Below the pieces are notes generated by a model. It did not search any database. It worked only from the letters and a program-made list of their open reading frames with translations, and was not told where the DNA came from. From Pseudomonadota bacterium (GTDB lineage Bacteria > Pseudomonadota > Alphaproteobacteria > Rhizobiales > Xanthobacteraceae), in the NCBI GenBank assembly GCA_023451825.1, contig JAEXYA010000039.1, positions 69,531 to 133,530 of the forward strand: a DNA stretch of 64,000 nt, given 5' to 3'. Both the position numbers and the translations under genes were made by a program. Shown in pieces: positions 51,807 through 60,493 of this stretch; the stretch's first letter is position 1; each line of letters begins with the position of its first letter.

Positions 51807-54223
51807 GCCACCAGGCCGAGGTTCTGCGCCGCCTTCCAGTTGCGCCAGAAATCATGCGGCATCTGGATATGCGTCGAACCAAGGAACGAGAAGGCGTCGT
51901 TGACCGCGTTGGAGAATGCCGGCACGCCGCCGACATTGGGGCTTTCGCCGACACCCTTGGCGCCGATCGGATGATGCGGCGAGGGGGTGACGGTGAAGTC
52001 GGTCTCCCAATGCGGCGTCTCGACGGCGGTGGGCAGGAAGAAGTCCATGAACGAGCCCGACATCACATTGCCGGCGTCGTCGTAGCGGATCTCCTGACCC
52101 ATCGCGATGGCGAAGGCTTCGGTGAGGCCGCCATGGACCTGCCCCTCGATGATCATCGGATTGATGCGGGTGCCGCAGTCGTCGAGCGCATAGAAGCGGC
52201 GCACCTTGTAGACGCCGGTATCGACGTCGATATCCATCACGCAGATATAGGCGCCGAACGGATAGGTCATGTTCGGCGGATCGTAATAGCTCACCGCTTC
52301 CAGGCCCGGCTCCATGCCCGGCGGGATCGCGTTATAGGCGATCCAGCAGATGTCCTTCATCGACAGCGCCTTTTCGGGCAGGCCCTTGACGCGGAAACCG
52401 TCGATGTCCCATTCCAGATCGCCTTCATGGACTTCGAGCTTGTAGGCCGCGATCATCTGCGCCTTGGCCTTGATTTTTCGTGCGGCCATGGCGATGGCGG
52501 CGCCGGCCACCGGCGTCGAGCGCGAACCGTAGCTGCCAAGCCCGTAGGGCGCGGTGTCGGTGTTGCCTTCCTCGACCGTGATATTGTCGGCGGGAATGCC
52601 GATCTCGGTGGCGATGATCTGCGCCCAGGTCGTCTCGTGACCCTGGCCCTGGCTCTTGCTGCCGACCCGCGCGACGCCGCTTCCCGTCGGATGCAGGCGA
52701 ATCTCGCAGGAGTCGAACATCGCGATGCCGAGAATGTCGCAGTTCTTCGACGGTCCGGCGCCGACGATCTCGGTGAAGAACGACAGGCCGAGGCCCATGA
52801 TCTCCCGCGTTTCGCCGCGCTGGAAGGCGGCGCGCTTGTCGGCCTGCTGCTTGCGCAGGCCGGCATAGTCCACGGTCTCCATCATCTTGCGCATGGCGGT
52901 GTGATAGTCGCCGGAGTCATATTCCCAGCCGAGCGCCGAGTGATACGGAAACTGATCGGGCTTGACGAAGTTCTTCAGCCGCAGTTCCGCCGGATCCATG
53001 TTGAGTTTCTGCGCCAGAATATCCATCGCGCGCTCGATGCAGTAAGCAGCTTCGGTGACGCGGAACGAGCAGCGATAGGCCACGCCGCCCGGCGCCTTGT
53101 TGGTATAGACCCCGTCCACCGCCAGATGCGCGGTCGGGAAGTCATAGGAGCCGGTGACGATGTTGAAGAAGCCGGCCGGCCATTTCGACGGATCGGCGCA
53201 GGCATCGAAGGCGCCATGGTCGGCCAGCACATGGACGCGCAGGCCGGTGACTTTACCTTCCTTAGTGGCCGCGATCTCGGTGGTCATGTGATAGTCGCGC
53301 GCGAACGATGTCGAGGTCAGGTTCTCGATGCGATCCTCGACCCATTTCACCGGCTTGCCGGTGACGATGGAGGCGACGGCGGCGCAGACATAGCCGGGAT
53401 AGACACCGACCTTGTTGCCGAACCCGCCACCGATATCCGGGGCGATGACATGGATCTTGTGTTCGGGGATCTTGGCGATCAGCGCCACCACGGTGCGCAC
53501 CACATGCGGCGCCTGGAAGGTGCCGTAGATGGTGAGGTCGCCGGTGATCTTGTCGAATGAGCACAGGCACTGGCAGGTTTCGAGCGGCGAGGGATGGGTG
53601 CGGTGATAGGAGATCATCTCCTTGATCGTCACCTCGGCCTTGCTGAAGGCGGCGTCGGTGATTTCCCTGTCGCCGACCGTCCATTCGAAGATGTGGTTGT
53701 GATGCTTGCGCGGCCCATGGGCGCCGGTCATCTTGCCGTCGAGGTCTTCGCGCAGCACGGGCGCGTCGGCATCCATCGAGGTGAACGGGTCGACCAGCAC
53801 CGGCAGCGCTTCATATTCCACCTCGACCGCATTGATGCCGTCGTCGGCGGCATAGCGGTCGGTGGCGACCACGAAGGCGACTTCCTGATTCTGGAACAGC
53901 ACCTTGCCGTCGGCCAGCACCATCTGGACGTCGCCGGCCAGCGTCGGCATCCAGGCCAGATTGACGGTCTTCAGCGTCTCGGCCGTGAGGACCGCGAGCA
54001 CACCCGGCACTTTCAGCGCGGCTTCGGTGTTGATCGATTTGATGCGCGCATGCGGATGCGGCGAGCGCACGAAGTCGCCATGCAGCATGCCCGGCAGTTT
54101 GACGTCGTCGACATACTGGCCGCGGCCTTGCGTGAAGCGGATGTCCTCGACGCGCTTGCGCTTGCAGCCCATGCCTTCGAGGCGGGCTTCGCGTTGTTCG
54201 CGGGTGGGGGTCATGTCGTTCAT
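51803..54223 (-). CDS. coxL: carbon-monoxide dehydrogenase large subunit, form I
   Basis: Catalytic subunit, 806 residues, oxidising CO with water to CO2 at a Mo-S-Cu centre. The form I signature AYRCSFR is at residues 382-388, with the copper-binding cysteine at residue 385 (about position 388 in O. carboxidovorans). The large-subunit fold shows GGGFGNKVG for the cofactor and the catalytic glutamate in KGVGESPNVGG near the C-terminus. The N-terminus is MNDMTPTREQREARL. The ATG at 54223 overlaps the coxS stop. The signature clearly separates it from the two non-CO large subunits at 10213 and 12995. Confidence 0.97.
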   Translation of the reverse strand: MNDMTPTREQREARLEGMGCKRKRVEDIRFTQGRGQYVDDVKLPGMLHGDFVRSPHPHARIKSINTEAALKVPGVLAVLTAETLKTVNLAWMPTLAGDVQMVLADGKVLFQNQEVAFVVATDRYAADDGINAVEVEYEALPVLVDPFTSMDADAPVLREDLDGKMTGAHGPRKHHNHIFEWTVGDREITDAAFSKAEVTIKEMISYHRTHPSPLETCQCLCSFDKITGDLTIYGTFQAPHVVRTVVALIAKIPEHKIHVIAPDIGGGFGNKVGVYPGYVCAAVASIVTGKPVKWVEDRIENLTSTSFARDYHMTTEIAATKEGKVTGLRVHVLADHGAFDACADPSKWPAGFFNIVTGSYDFPTAHLAVDGVYTNKAPGGVAYRCSFRVTEAAYCIERAMDILAQKLNMDPAELRLKNFVKPDQFPYHSALGWEYDSGDYHTAMRKMMETVDYAGLRKQQADKRAAFQRGETREIMGLGLSFFTEIVGAGPSKNCDILGIAMFDSCEIRLHPTGSGVARVGSKSQGQGHETTWAQIIATEIGIPADNITVEEGNTDTAPYGLGSYGSRSTPVAGAAIAMAARKIKAKAQMIAAYKLEVHEGDLEWDIDGFRVKGLPEKALSMKDICWIAYNAIPPGMEPGLEAVSYYDPPNMTYPFGAYICVMDIDVDTGVYKVRRFYALDDCGTRINPMIIEGQVHGGLTEAFAIAMGQEIRYDDAGNVMSGSFMDFFLPTAVETPHWETDFTVTPSPHHPIGAKGVGESPNVGGVPAFSNAVNDAFSFLGSTHIQMPHDFWRNWKAAQNLGLVA

Positions 54224-54720
54224 TCTGCGGCCTCCTGGAATTCGACGCCGTTGATCTTGGCGGCAGCGTATTGAATGGCGCGGACGATGTTCTGATAGCC
54301 CGTGCAACGGCACAGATTGCCGGCGATGCCCATGCGGATCTCCGGCTCGCTCGGCGATGGGTTTTCCTGCAGCAGGCGGTGCGCGCGCATGATCATGCCC
54401 GGCGTGCAGAAGCCGCATTGCAGCCCGTGCATCATGCGAAAGCCTTCCTGCAGGGCCGACAGCGTGCCGTCCGCATTGGCCATGCCTTCGACAGTGCGGA
54501 TGTCGGCTTTCTCGGCTTGCACTGCAAACACCGTGCAGCTCTTCACCGACATGCCGTCGAGATCGACGGTGCAGGCGCCGCAATGGGTTGTCTCGCAACC
54601 GATATGGGTGCCCGTCAGGAGCAGGTTTTCGCGCAGGAAATGCACCAGCAGCGTGCGCGGCTCGACGAGCCCTTCGACTTCGGCGCCGTTGACCGTCATC
54701 GTGACGTGTGTTTTTGCCAT
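54220..54720 (-). CDS. coxS: carbon-monoxide dehydrogenase small subunit (2Fe-2S)
   Basis: Iron-sulfur subunit of 166 residues. The first cluster uses CETTHCGAC and a cysteine in KSC; the second uses LQCGFCTPG and CRCTGYQNI. It relays electrons from the Mo-Cu site to FAD. It overlaps coxL by 4 bp and is 39 bp downstream of coxM. Confidence 0.96.
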   Translation of the reverse strand: MAKTHVTMTVNGAEVEGLVEPRTLLVHFLRENLLLTGTHIGCETTHCGACTVDLDGMSVKSCTVFAVQAEKADIRTVEGMANADGTLSALQEGFRMMHGLQCGFCTPGMIMRAHRLLQENPSPSEPEIRMGIAGNLCRCTGYQNIVRAIQYAAAKINGVEFQEAAE

Positions 54721-54759
54721 GTTTGCCTCTTGCGACTTGGCGATTGTATGTGGCGCGTT

Positions 54760-55623
54760 TTATTTGACGCGTGCGGCGGCGCGGGTGAGCGCGCGCATCA
54801 CCATGATCCCGCCGACATGCTTGCGGTATTCGACCGGTCCGCGTGAATCGCCGGCCGGGGTCATGATCGCGGATGCCGCGGCGGCAGCCTTCTGCAATGC
54901 TGCGGGCTCCAGCGCAGTGCCGATCACCGCCTGCGCCGCGTCGTCGGCGAGCAGCGCGGTTTCAGCGAGATTGGTGAGACCGATGCTGCAACTGGCGACC
55001 TTGCCGCCATCCATGGTCAGCATCACCGCGGCGGCAGCCGTCGCGTAATCGCCGACCTTGCGCTTCAGCTTCTCATAGGCGTAGCCGTGGCCCGCGGCGG
55101 GCACCGGGATTGACATCGCGGTGAGGATTTCGCCGGGCTCGATCGCAGTGAAATAGGCGCCCTGATAGAAGTCGACCGCGGCCACCTCGCGGCTGCCGTC
55201 GGGGCCTTGCAGGTGATACGTCGCGCCCAGCGTCATCATCAGCGCCGGCATGTCGTTGCCGGGATCGCCATTGGCGACGTTGCCGCCCAGCGTGCCCCTG
55301 TAGCGGATCTGCGGATCGGCGATCACCAGCGCCGTCTCGTGGAGGATCGGAAGCGCTGACGCGATCTCGGGCGACGCGAGCAGGTCGTGCTGCGTCGTCA
55401 TGGCGCCGATGGTGACGGTGTCGCCATCGCGGCGGATGCCGCGCAGTTCACCGATCCCGTGCAGGTCGATCAGATGGTCCGGGGTCGCCAGCCGGAGCTT
55501 CATCATCGGGATCAGGCTGTGGCCACCGGCCAGGGGACGGGCATCGTCGCCATAGGTGGCGAGCAGCCCGATGGCATCCGCCACGGTGGTCGGGCGGTGA
55601 TAGCTGAAGGCGCCGGGTATCAT
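54760..55623 (-). CDS. coxM: carbon-monoxide dehydrogenase medium subunit (FAD)
   Basis: FAD-binding subunit of 287 residues, about the length of the Oligotropha protein. The FAD contact loops are AGGHSLIPMMKL (32-43 or so) and TLGGNVANGDPGNDMPAL (110-127 or so), then TAMSIPVP and the C-terminal CODH domain (SIGLTNLAETALLADDA). Strong GGAGG ribosome site before the ATG at 55623. It is the first gene of the coxMSLDEFG run. The 171 bp upstream hold a direct repeat (55748-55780) and are the likely promoter region. Confidence 0.96.
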   Translation of the reverse strand: MIPGAFSYHRPTTVADAIGLLATYGDDARPLAGGHSLIPMMKLRLATPDHLIDLHGIGELRGIRRDGDTVTIGAMTTQHDLLASPEIASALPILHETALVIADPQIRYRGTLGGNVANGDPGNDMPALMMTLGATYHLQGPDGSREVAAVDFYQGAYFTAIEPGEILTAMSIPVPAAGHGYAYEKLKRKVGDYATAAAAVMLTMDGGKVASCSIGLTNLAETALLADDAAQAVIGTALEPAALQKAAAAASAIMTPAGDSRGPVEYRKHVGGIMVMRALTRAAARVK

Positions 55624-55747
55624 GAATGGTTTCCTCCGTCGGCTTATGACCACCGCTTTCTTGGCGACGGCGTTTGACGGAGCTTTTCTGCGCAGGCCGC
55701 GGCGAGCAATGCAGCCGCCGGTTTTGGCTCACAAAAGGCCTGATCTT

Positions 55748-55780
55748 GCACGAAATGCGGACCGTGCCGCACGAAATGCG
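55748..55780 (-). promoter_or_regulatory. 12-bp direct repeat upstream of coxM, LytTR-site geometry
   Basis: GCACGAAATGCG occurs at 55748-55759 and again at 55769-55780, identical in all 12 positions, with a 21-bp period (two helical turns). LytTR domains bind paired direct repeats of about 9 bp with a 12-13 bp gap, which also gives a 21-22 bp period. The upstream gene, coxC, encodes a LytTR-domain protein. The site is 125-157 bp before the coxM start, directly after the coxC stop. Binding is inference. Confidence 0.65.
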
Positions 55781-55794
55781 TCAGAGAATGTGAC

Positions 55795-57039
55795 CTATTG
55801 CAGGGAGGAGGATGGTTGCTGCGCGCGCTTGGCGAGGCCGAGTCGCACTTTGACCTCGGCGATCTTGCCGCGACTGACCGGGACGTGATGCGGCGAGGGG
55901 CCATCGAGTTCGATGATGGCGCCATCGCCTTCCTTGCGGACCGAAGCCACATGGGCGATGGCGACGATGTGGCTGCGATGCACCCGCAGGAACATGTCGG
56001 GATCGAGCTGGGATTCAGCCTGCGAGATCGACCACAGGCACATGCGCTCACGCGTGCCGTCATGGATGCGGGTATAGTGCGCGTCGGCGCGGACGCTGCG
56101 CACATCGGTGCAACTCACGAAGCGGATGCCGTCAGCGCCCTCAACCGGGAGGCGTGGCGCCGGGGGCGCGCGAGCCGGTTCTGCCGTGCCGGCAAGCGCA
56201 ATTGCGGGCGTTTCCGGAGATTGAACCGCCGCCTCAACGCCGATGGGGCGGTTGTCGGCCGGCGGGCTCGGGTTGGCCGTCATGGCTTCGCCGGCCGGGC
56301 GCGCGGCATCCGGCATCAGTGACAGCAAGAAGCCGGCGGCGATGACGAAGCAGAGCACCGCGACCACCAGCCACAGCGTTTGCGGCGATGCAGCAAAGCC
56401 GCTCATGTGATGATGCGCGGCGCTTGGCCCGGCATCGAACCTAACCCCCAGCATCGCCGTGTAGTGCATGCCCGACACCGCGATGCCGAACGCCGTGGCG
56501 CAGACGAACATTTCGAAGCCGGCAGGTCGCGCCAGGAATACACGCAAGCCGCCATAGGCAGCGGCAATTCCGATCAGGATGGAGAGTGCCACCATCCAGC
56601 TGTCGTGCTGCATCGCGAAATGGCCGGCGAGGCCATGCATGCCAACATAATGCATGCTGGCGATGCCGACGCCGAGCAGGATCGCCGACGCCATGATGCG
56701 GCGCTGCGATGGTTTGCCGGTGCTCACGAGAAACAGCGAAATGCCGACGACCAGCGCGCAGATCAGGAACGACACCAGCGTCGGCAGGATGAGATAGGTC
56801 GCATCATGCGGCAGCGGTGCCGCCAGCATGCCGACGAAATGCATGGTCCAGATGCCGATGGCGAGAAACGCGGCGGCGCTGGCAAGCAACGCCCGATGCT
56901 CGCGATCCGGACGCCGCCGGATACGCGCAGCCAAGCCAAAGCCGGTGTAACCTCCCAGGATCGCGACCGCCAACGACAGCGCGACCAGGTAGAGATCGTG
57001 TCCATCGAACATGATCGTTTCGGCCGCTTGTCTCCACAA
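55795..57039 (-). CDS. coxC: CoxC, MHYT-sensor and LytTR-domain regulator
   Basis: Membrane regulator of about 414 residues. The N-terminal half has seven or so transmembrane helices with three MHYT-type motifs (WTMHFVGML, SMHYVGMHG, GMHYTAML), proposed to bind copper and sense O2, CO or NO. A Pro/Ala-rich linker (about 265-305) leads to a C-terminal LytTR DNA-binding domain (SCTDVRSVRADAHYTRIHDG, RVHRSHIVAIAHVASV). TTG at 57039 is the best start: GGGAGGAGG lies five bases upstream and a promoter just before that. The ATG at 57012 is an alternative. It precedes coxM and is the likely cox regulator. Confidence 0.92.
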   Translation of the reverse strand: MWRQAAETIMFDGHDLYLVALSLAVAILGGYTGFGLAARIRRRPDREHRALLASAAAFLAIGIWTMHFVGMLAAPLPHDATYLILPTLVSFLICALVVGISLFLVSTGKPSQRRIMASAILLGVGIASMHYVGMHGLAGHFAMQHDSWMVALSILIGIAAAYGGLRVFLARPAGFEMFVCATAFGIAVSGMHYTAMLGVRFDAGPSAAHHHMSGFAASPQTLWLVVAVLCFVIAAGFLLSLMPDAARPAGEAMTANPSPPADNRPIGVEAAVQSPETPAIALAGTAEPARAPPAPRLPVEGADGIRFVSCTDVRSVRADAHYTRIHDGTRERMCLWSISQAESQLDPDMFLRVHRSHIVAIAHVASVRKEGDGAIIELDGPSPHHVPVSRGKIAEVKVRLGLAKRAQQPSSSLQ

Positions 57040-57062
57040 GCGAGCCTCCTCCCTGACGGGAC

Positions 57063-57090
57063 TTTATATGCGTGGTGCCGTTTTTGACAA
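57063..57090 (-). promoter_or_regulatory. sigma-70-type promoter of coxC
   Basis: On the minus strand TTGTCA (57090-57085) and TATAAA (57068-57063) are separated by 16 bp; each matches the consensus in five of six positions. The predicted start near 57056 leaves a leader of under 20 bases, just enough for the ribosome site at 57045-57053 and a TTG start at 57039. Confidence 0.6.
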
Positions 57091-57164
57091 TCTCTACCAA
57101 CCGCCGTGTTGTCACGCCGTGGCATGCGGCATTGCTGCGCCGAATTGTAGTTGCGTTGCGCGGG

Positions 57165-58358
57165 CTACTGCACGATTCCTGATTTTCGCAGCTGCGCAAT
57201 ATCAGCCGCGCTGCGGCCGATGCCGGCCAGCACCTCGTCCGTATGCGCGCCGAGCGCCGGGCCTTGCCATTTGACTTCGCCGGGCGTCTCGGAAAGTTTG
57301 GGCGAGATGCCGGGCATCTTCACCTCAGTGCCGCCGGGCAGTGTCGCCGGCAGAATCATGTCGCGGGCAATGAAGTGCGGATCGCTGACGATATCGGCGA
57401 CAGAGTAAATCCGGCCCGACGGGACATCCGCAGCTTCGAGTGCGGCCAGCACGTCGTCCATGCCGAGCTTGCTGGTCCAATCCGAGATCGCCTGGTCGAT
57501 GAGCGCCGTCTGCGGCACGCGGCCATCATTGTGGGCGAGGGCGGGATCGTCGGCGAGATCGGGACGGCCGATGACATTCATCAGCCGCTTGAAGATCGCA
57601 TTGCTGTTGCCGGCGATGACGGCATATTGGCCATCCGCAGTCTCATATGTGTTGGATGGCGTGATGCCCGGCAGCGAGCCGCCGCTGCGGGTGCGGATCT
57701 GCCCGTCCAGCGCATATTCCGGCACCGTGCTTTCCATCATGTTGAACACGCTCTCATAGAGCGAGACATCGACGATCTGGCCGCCACCTTGTCCGGTCTT
57801 TACCCGCAACAGCGACATCAGCGCGCCCATCACGCCATGCAGCGAGGCGAGGCTGTCGCCGATGGAGACACCGACCCGCGCCGGCGGTGCATCGGGACTG
57901 CCAGTGGTGTAGCGCAACCCGCCCATGGCTTCGCCGATGGCGCCGAAGCCGGACTTGTCGCGATAGGGGCCGGTCTGGCCGAAGCCGGAAATGCGCACCA
58001 GTGTGAGATTCGGATTGAGTTTTGATAGCACGTCCCAGCCGAGGCCGAGTTTCTCCATGCCGCCGGGCTTGAAGTTCTCGATGACGACATCGGCCGACGC
58101 CGCAAGGTCGCGCGCAATGGCGAGGCCGTCGGGCGATTTGAGATCGAGCGCGATGGACTTCTTGTTGCGCGACTGCAGATACCACCAGACCGAGGTGCCT
58201 TCATGCAGCTTGCGCCAGGTGCGCAAGGGATCGCCGGAGCCGGGCTGCTCGATCTTGATGACCTCGGCGCCGAATTCCGCAAATAGCCTTGCTGCGAATG
58301 GTGCCGCGATCAATGTGCCGAATTCAACGACGCGAATGCCTGCGAGTGGTCCGGTCAC
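57165..58358 (-). CDS. CoA-transferase, CaiB/BaiF family (class III)
   Basis: Class III CoA-transferase of 397 residues, moving CoA between carboxylic acids. Conserved parts: RVVEFGTLIAAPFAARLFAEFGAEVIKIEQP at the N-terminus (in pieces), NKKSIALDLKSPDGL, NFKPGGMEKLGLG, a glycine-rich GEAMGGLRYTTG and the catalytic aspartate in VGVSIGDSLASLHGV. The natural substrate is unknown. I chose GTG at 58358 (AGGGA upstream); longer reading would pass through the palindromic repeat. It is 125 bp before coxC on the same strand, but that gap holds the coxC promoter, so cotranscription is unlikely. Confidence 0.88.
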   Translation of the reverse strand: MTGPLAGIRVVEFGTLIAAPFAARLFAEFGAEVIKIEQPGSGDPLRTWRKLHEGTSVWWYLQSRNKKSIALDLKSPDGLAIARDLAASADVVIENFKPGGMEKLGLGWDVLSKLNPNLTLVRISGFGQTGPYRDKSGFGAIGEAMGGLRYTTGSPDAPPARVGVSIGDSLASLHGVMGALMSLLRVKTGQGGGQIVDVSLYESVFNMMESTVPEYALDGQIRTRSGGSLPGITPSNTYETADGQYAVIAGNSNAIFKRLMNVIGRPDLADDPALAHNDGRVPQTALIDQAISDWTSKLGMDDVLAALEAADVPSGRIYSVADIVSDPHFIARDMILPATLPGGTEVKMPGISPKLSETPGEVKWQGPALGAHTDEVLAGIGRSAADIAQLRKSGIVQ

Positions 58359-58384
58359 TATGGTGTTTCCCTGAATCCCGGCCC

Positions 58385-58492
58385 CGTAGGATGGGTTGAG
58401 CGCAGGCGCGAAGCGCCGGAGCGAAAACCCATCGGCGGAGCCGGCGGCATAGTTTGGCTGATGGGTTTTCGCTGCGCTCAACCCATCCTACG
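58385..58492. repeat. palindromic repeat, GTAGGATGGGTTGAGCG family, copy 3
   Basis: About 108 bp with arms CGTAGGATGGGTTGAGCG and CGCTCAACCCATCCTACG, with inner GCGAAAACCCATC / GATGGGTTTTCGC. It sits between the DUF2865 stop and the CoA-transferase start on the minus strand. It is close to copy 1 in the outer arms and to copy 2 in the inner pair. Confidence 0.88.
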
Positions 58493-58500
58493 AATGCGAG

Positions 58501-59661
58501 TTACTGCTTCGCGTTGTTCGGCAAGAACTGCGGGCCGACCTGCCTGATCTGGCCGGGCGTGCTCGGCGTGGCCGCCGGCTGCTGTGCCTGGGCAGGCGCG
58601 TCCGGCGTCGCGTTCTTCTTCAGCGACGCGGGCGTGCCCTTCGGCTGCGACATGCGCTTGGCGCGCTCTTCGGTCACGGTGATGTCGCCGTTCTGCGCGG
58701 CCGAGCTGTCGTCGATCGTCTTGAGGGCATCCGCCCAGCTCTGGCCCTGGGCCCGGCAGGAGCAGGACGGATTGAACTCGGTGCGATACTTGAACGCATT
58801 CGGTGACGACGAATAAGGCGCGCCGGAAATCGACACCGCGGCATTCATGTCCTCGCCGGGATTGCGATAGGTGTAGAGATTGGCATCCGTCGCCGGGCAC
58901 TGCGCCTTGCAGGCGCGCTCGTCATCGGCAAAGCGCGCCGGCACGGTGGTGAAGGAGATCGGGAAGTAATAGCCGTCGCAGGTGCGCACGCAGACGGTGC
59001 GATAGGTGCCCTGCGGGACATTGCTCATCATGTCGCCGCCGGGCGGGATGTCGCCGGGCGAGGATTCATTGTTGCCGAACAGGTTGCTGAGGAATCCGCC
59101 GGGGCCGGAATTTTGCTGCTGCTGGCGCGCCGCCGCCGCATATTGCGGGCCGCATTGATTCTGCGCCAGCGCGAGCAGGACCGAGCGGCGCTGGTTGTCG
59201 CGCTCGGCAGAGCCCGGCGTGCCCACGCGCAAGCGCTCGAGGCTGTTGGTCATCTGATCGAGATTGCCGCGCATCTGCTGGATCTGGTTGTTGACCGGGC
59301 CGCATTGCGCGGACTGACCGGAGAACAGCGAGAAGAAGCCGGATGAGTCGCAGCCCATGCGCTTGGCCTGCTGGGTGACGCGATCGAGCTCGCCTTGCTG
59401 GCGGCTGATGGAATCTTCATAGCGCCGGATCTGATCGGCGCGCGCGGGATCGAGGCCGTTGCCGCGATCGATAGTGGCGAGCTGCGCTTCGAGGCGGCCG
59501 CACATCGGATTGGCCGATTGCTGCTGCTGCGCCTGGCTCGGCGGATAAACCTGAGCGGGGTAGCCTTGTGCGAAAGCTTTGCCATCAGCGGCAAACACGC
59601 CGATCAGCGCGGCGCAGGCGAGGGCCCAGCGGGAAAAAGTGGCAGTCACAGGTACAGACAT
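58501..59661 (-). CDS. DUF2865 domain protein
   Basis: Secreted protein of 386 residues with a signal peptide ending KAFAQG. The N-terminal half has a Gln-rich stretch (YPPSQAQQQQ) and coiled-coil-like regions (RRYEDSISRQQGELDRVTQQAK, in part), with cysteines at NPMCGRL and RMGCDSS. The DUF2865 domain follows: GTYRTVCVRTCDGYYFPIS, then ACKAQCP and a Cys pair (FNPSCSCRAQG). The C-terminus is Ala/Gln/Pro-rich. Function unknown; the family is common in Bradyrhizobiaceae and possibly acts in the periplasm or cell wall. Confidence 0.85.
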   Translation of the reverse strand: MSVPVTATFSRWALACAALIGVFAADGKAFAQGYPAQVYPPSQAQQQQSANPMCGRLEAQLATIDRGNGLDPARADQIRRYEDSISRQQGELDRVTQQAKRMGCDSSGFFSLFSGQSAQCGPVNNQIQQMRGNLDQMTNSLERLRVGTPGSAERDNQRRSVLLALAQNQCGPQYAAAARQQQQNSGPGGFLSNLFGNNESSPGDIPPGGDMMSNVPQGTYRTVCVRTCDGYYFPISFTTVPARFADDERACKAQCPATDANLYTYRNPGEDMNAAVSISGAPYSSSPNAFKYRTEFNPSCSCRAQGQSWADALKTIDDSSAAQNGDITVTEERAKRMSQPKGTPASLKKNATPDAPAQAQQPAATPSTPGQIRQVGPQFLPNNAKQ

Positions 59662-59872
59662 ATCCGGCCGATGAACGAGGAACGGGCGGGTGCGCGATCA
59701 GGCCGCAACCCAGGCCGTCATTGCCATATGCACGCGATGAAATTGCGGCGATGAAGCCGTCTCATACCTGCTTCCGGGGGCCGGGTCACGCCGATTCCGG
59801 TGCCGCAAAGCCGCCGCACGGAGGCCGCTGGGCTGCCGCACCGAATCGGCGCGAAAGCTGTGACAAGAGGCG

Positions 59873-60178
59873 TTATCGCTTGCAGGTGATGGCGACGAAT
59901 TCGTCGCATTTGCCACCCTTGCAAACGCCGCCGGCGGGCGAAATCGAGCCGGTCACCTCATCGGGATCGACCCGGCGATAGGTCACCGCCTGGGTAAATT
60001 CCCGCGACTTGCAATAGGATAGCGCAGCCGGTGCGCCGCATTTCTCGCCTTTGGCGAGGCACTGGTCGATGCCGTAACCGTCGGACTGATTGGCGACGAT
60101 GAAGACGCGGGAATCGGCTGATGCGGCCGAGGAGGCGACCGCGAAAACGGCGGTCAAAGCAGCGAAAATGACTTTCAT
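59873..60178 (-). CDS. small secreted cysteine-containing protein, hypothetical
   Basis: Protein of 101 residues with a Sec signal peptide (FAALTAVFAVASSAASADS) and about six cysteines in the mature part (DQCLAKGEKCGAPAALSYC, GVCKGGKCDEF, AITC) that could form disulfides. I cannot assign a family. The ATG at 60178 starts just ahead of the signal peptide. It lies on the opposite strand to cysS and downstream of no obvious operon. Confidence 0.65.
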   Translation of the reverse strand: MKVIFAALTAVFAVASSAASADSRVFIVANQSDGYGIDQCLAKGEKCGAPAALSYCKSREFTQAVTYRRVDPDEVTGSISPAGGVCKGGKCDEFVAITCKR

Positions 60179-60493
60179 GAACCACCAGCGTGTTGAGGAA
60201 TCGAGTTCCATCTCGATAAACCTCAATGGTTAATGATGCTTAACCACGGCGGTCCGGGTAGGCATCGATTGCGGCCGAAATGTGCCGTGGTTGCGTTCTC
60301 CCAGCGGGAGCTTGCGGCAGACTTGCGGCGCTTGACGGTGAAAACCTGCTGCCGCATGGTGCCGGCATGAACGGTTTCCTCGCCATTTGTACGATTTGCC
60401 GCGAGATTATGAGCTAGCGATTCGCTGGCCGAGGCCGTCTTTTTCTCATCGTTCGAGATCACCCGACGCCCCGCCATCAGGGACGAAAATCCA
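60179..60493. other. gene-free stretch before cysS
   Basis: About 315 bp separating the small secreted protein gene from cysS. It must carry both divergent promoters. An 84-codon minus-strand reading frame (60223-60477) exists but lacks a ribosome site and a recognisable family, so I leave it uncalled. No repeat or strong hairpin was found. Confidence 0.4.

Noticed and set aside
60223..60477. 84-codon minus-strand frame between the small secreted protein gene and cysS
   Set aside because: No ribosome site, no signal peptide or domain, and rare codons near the end; insufficient support.
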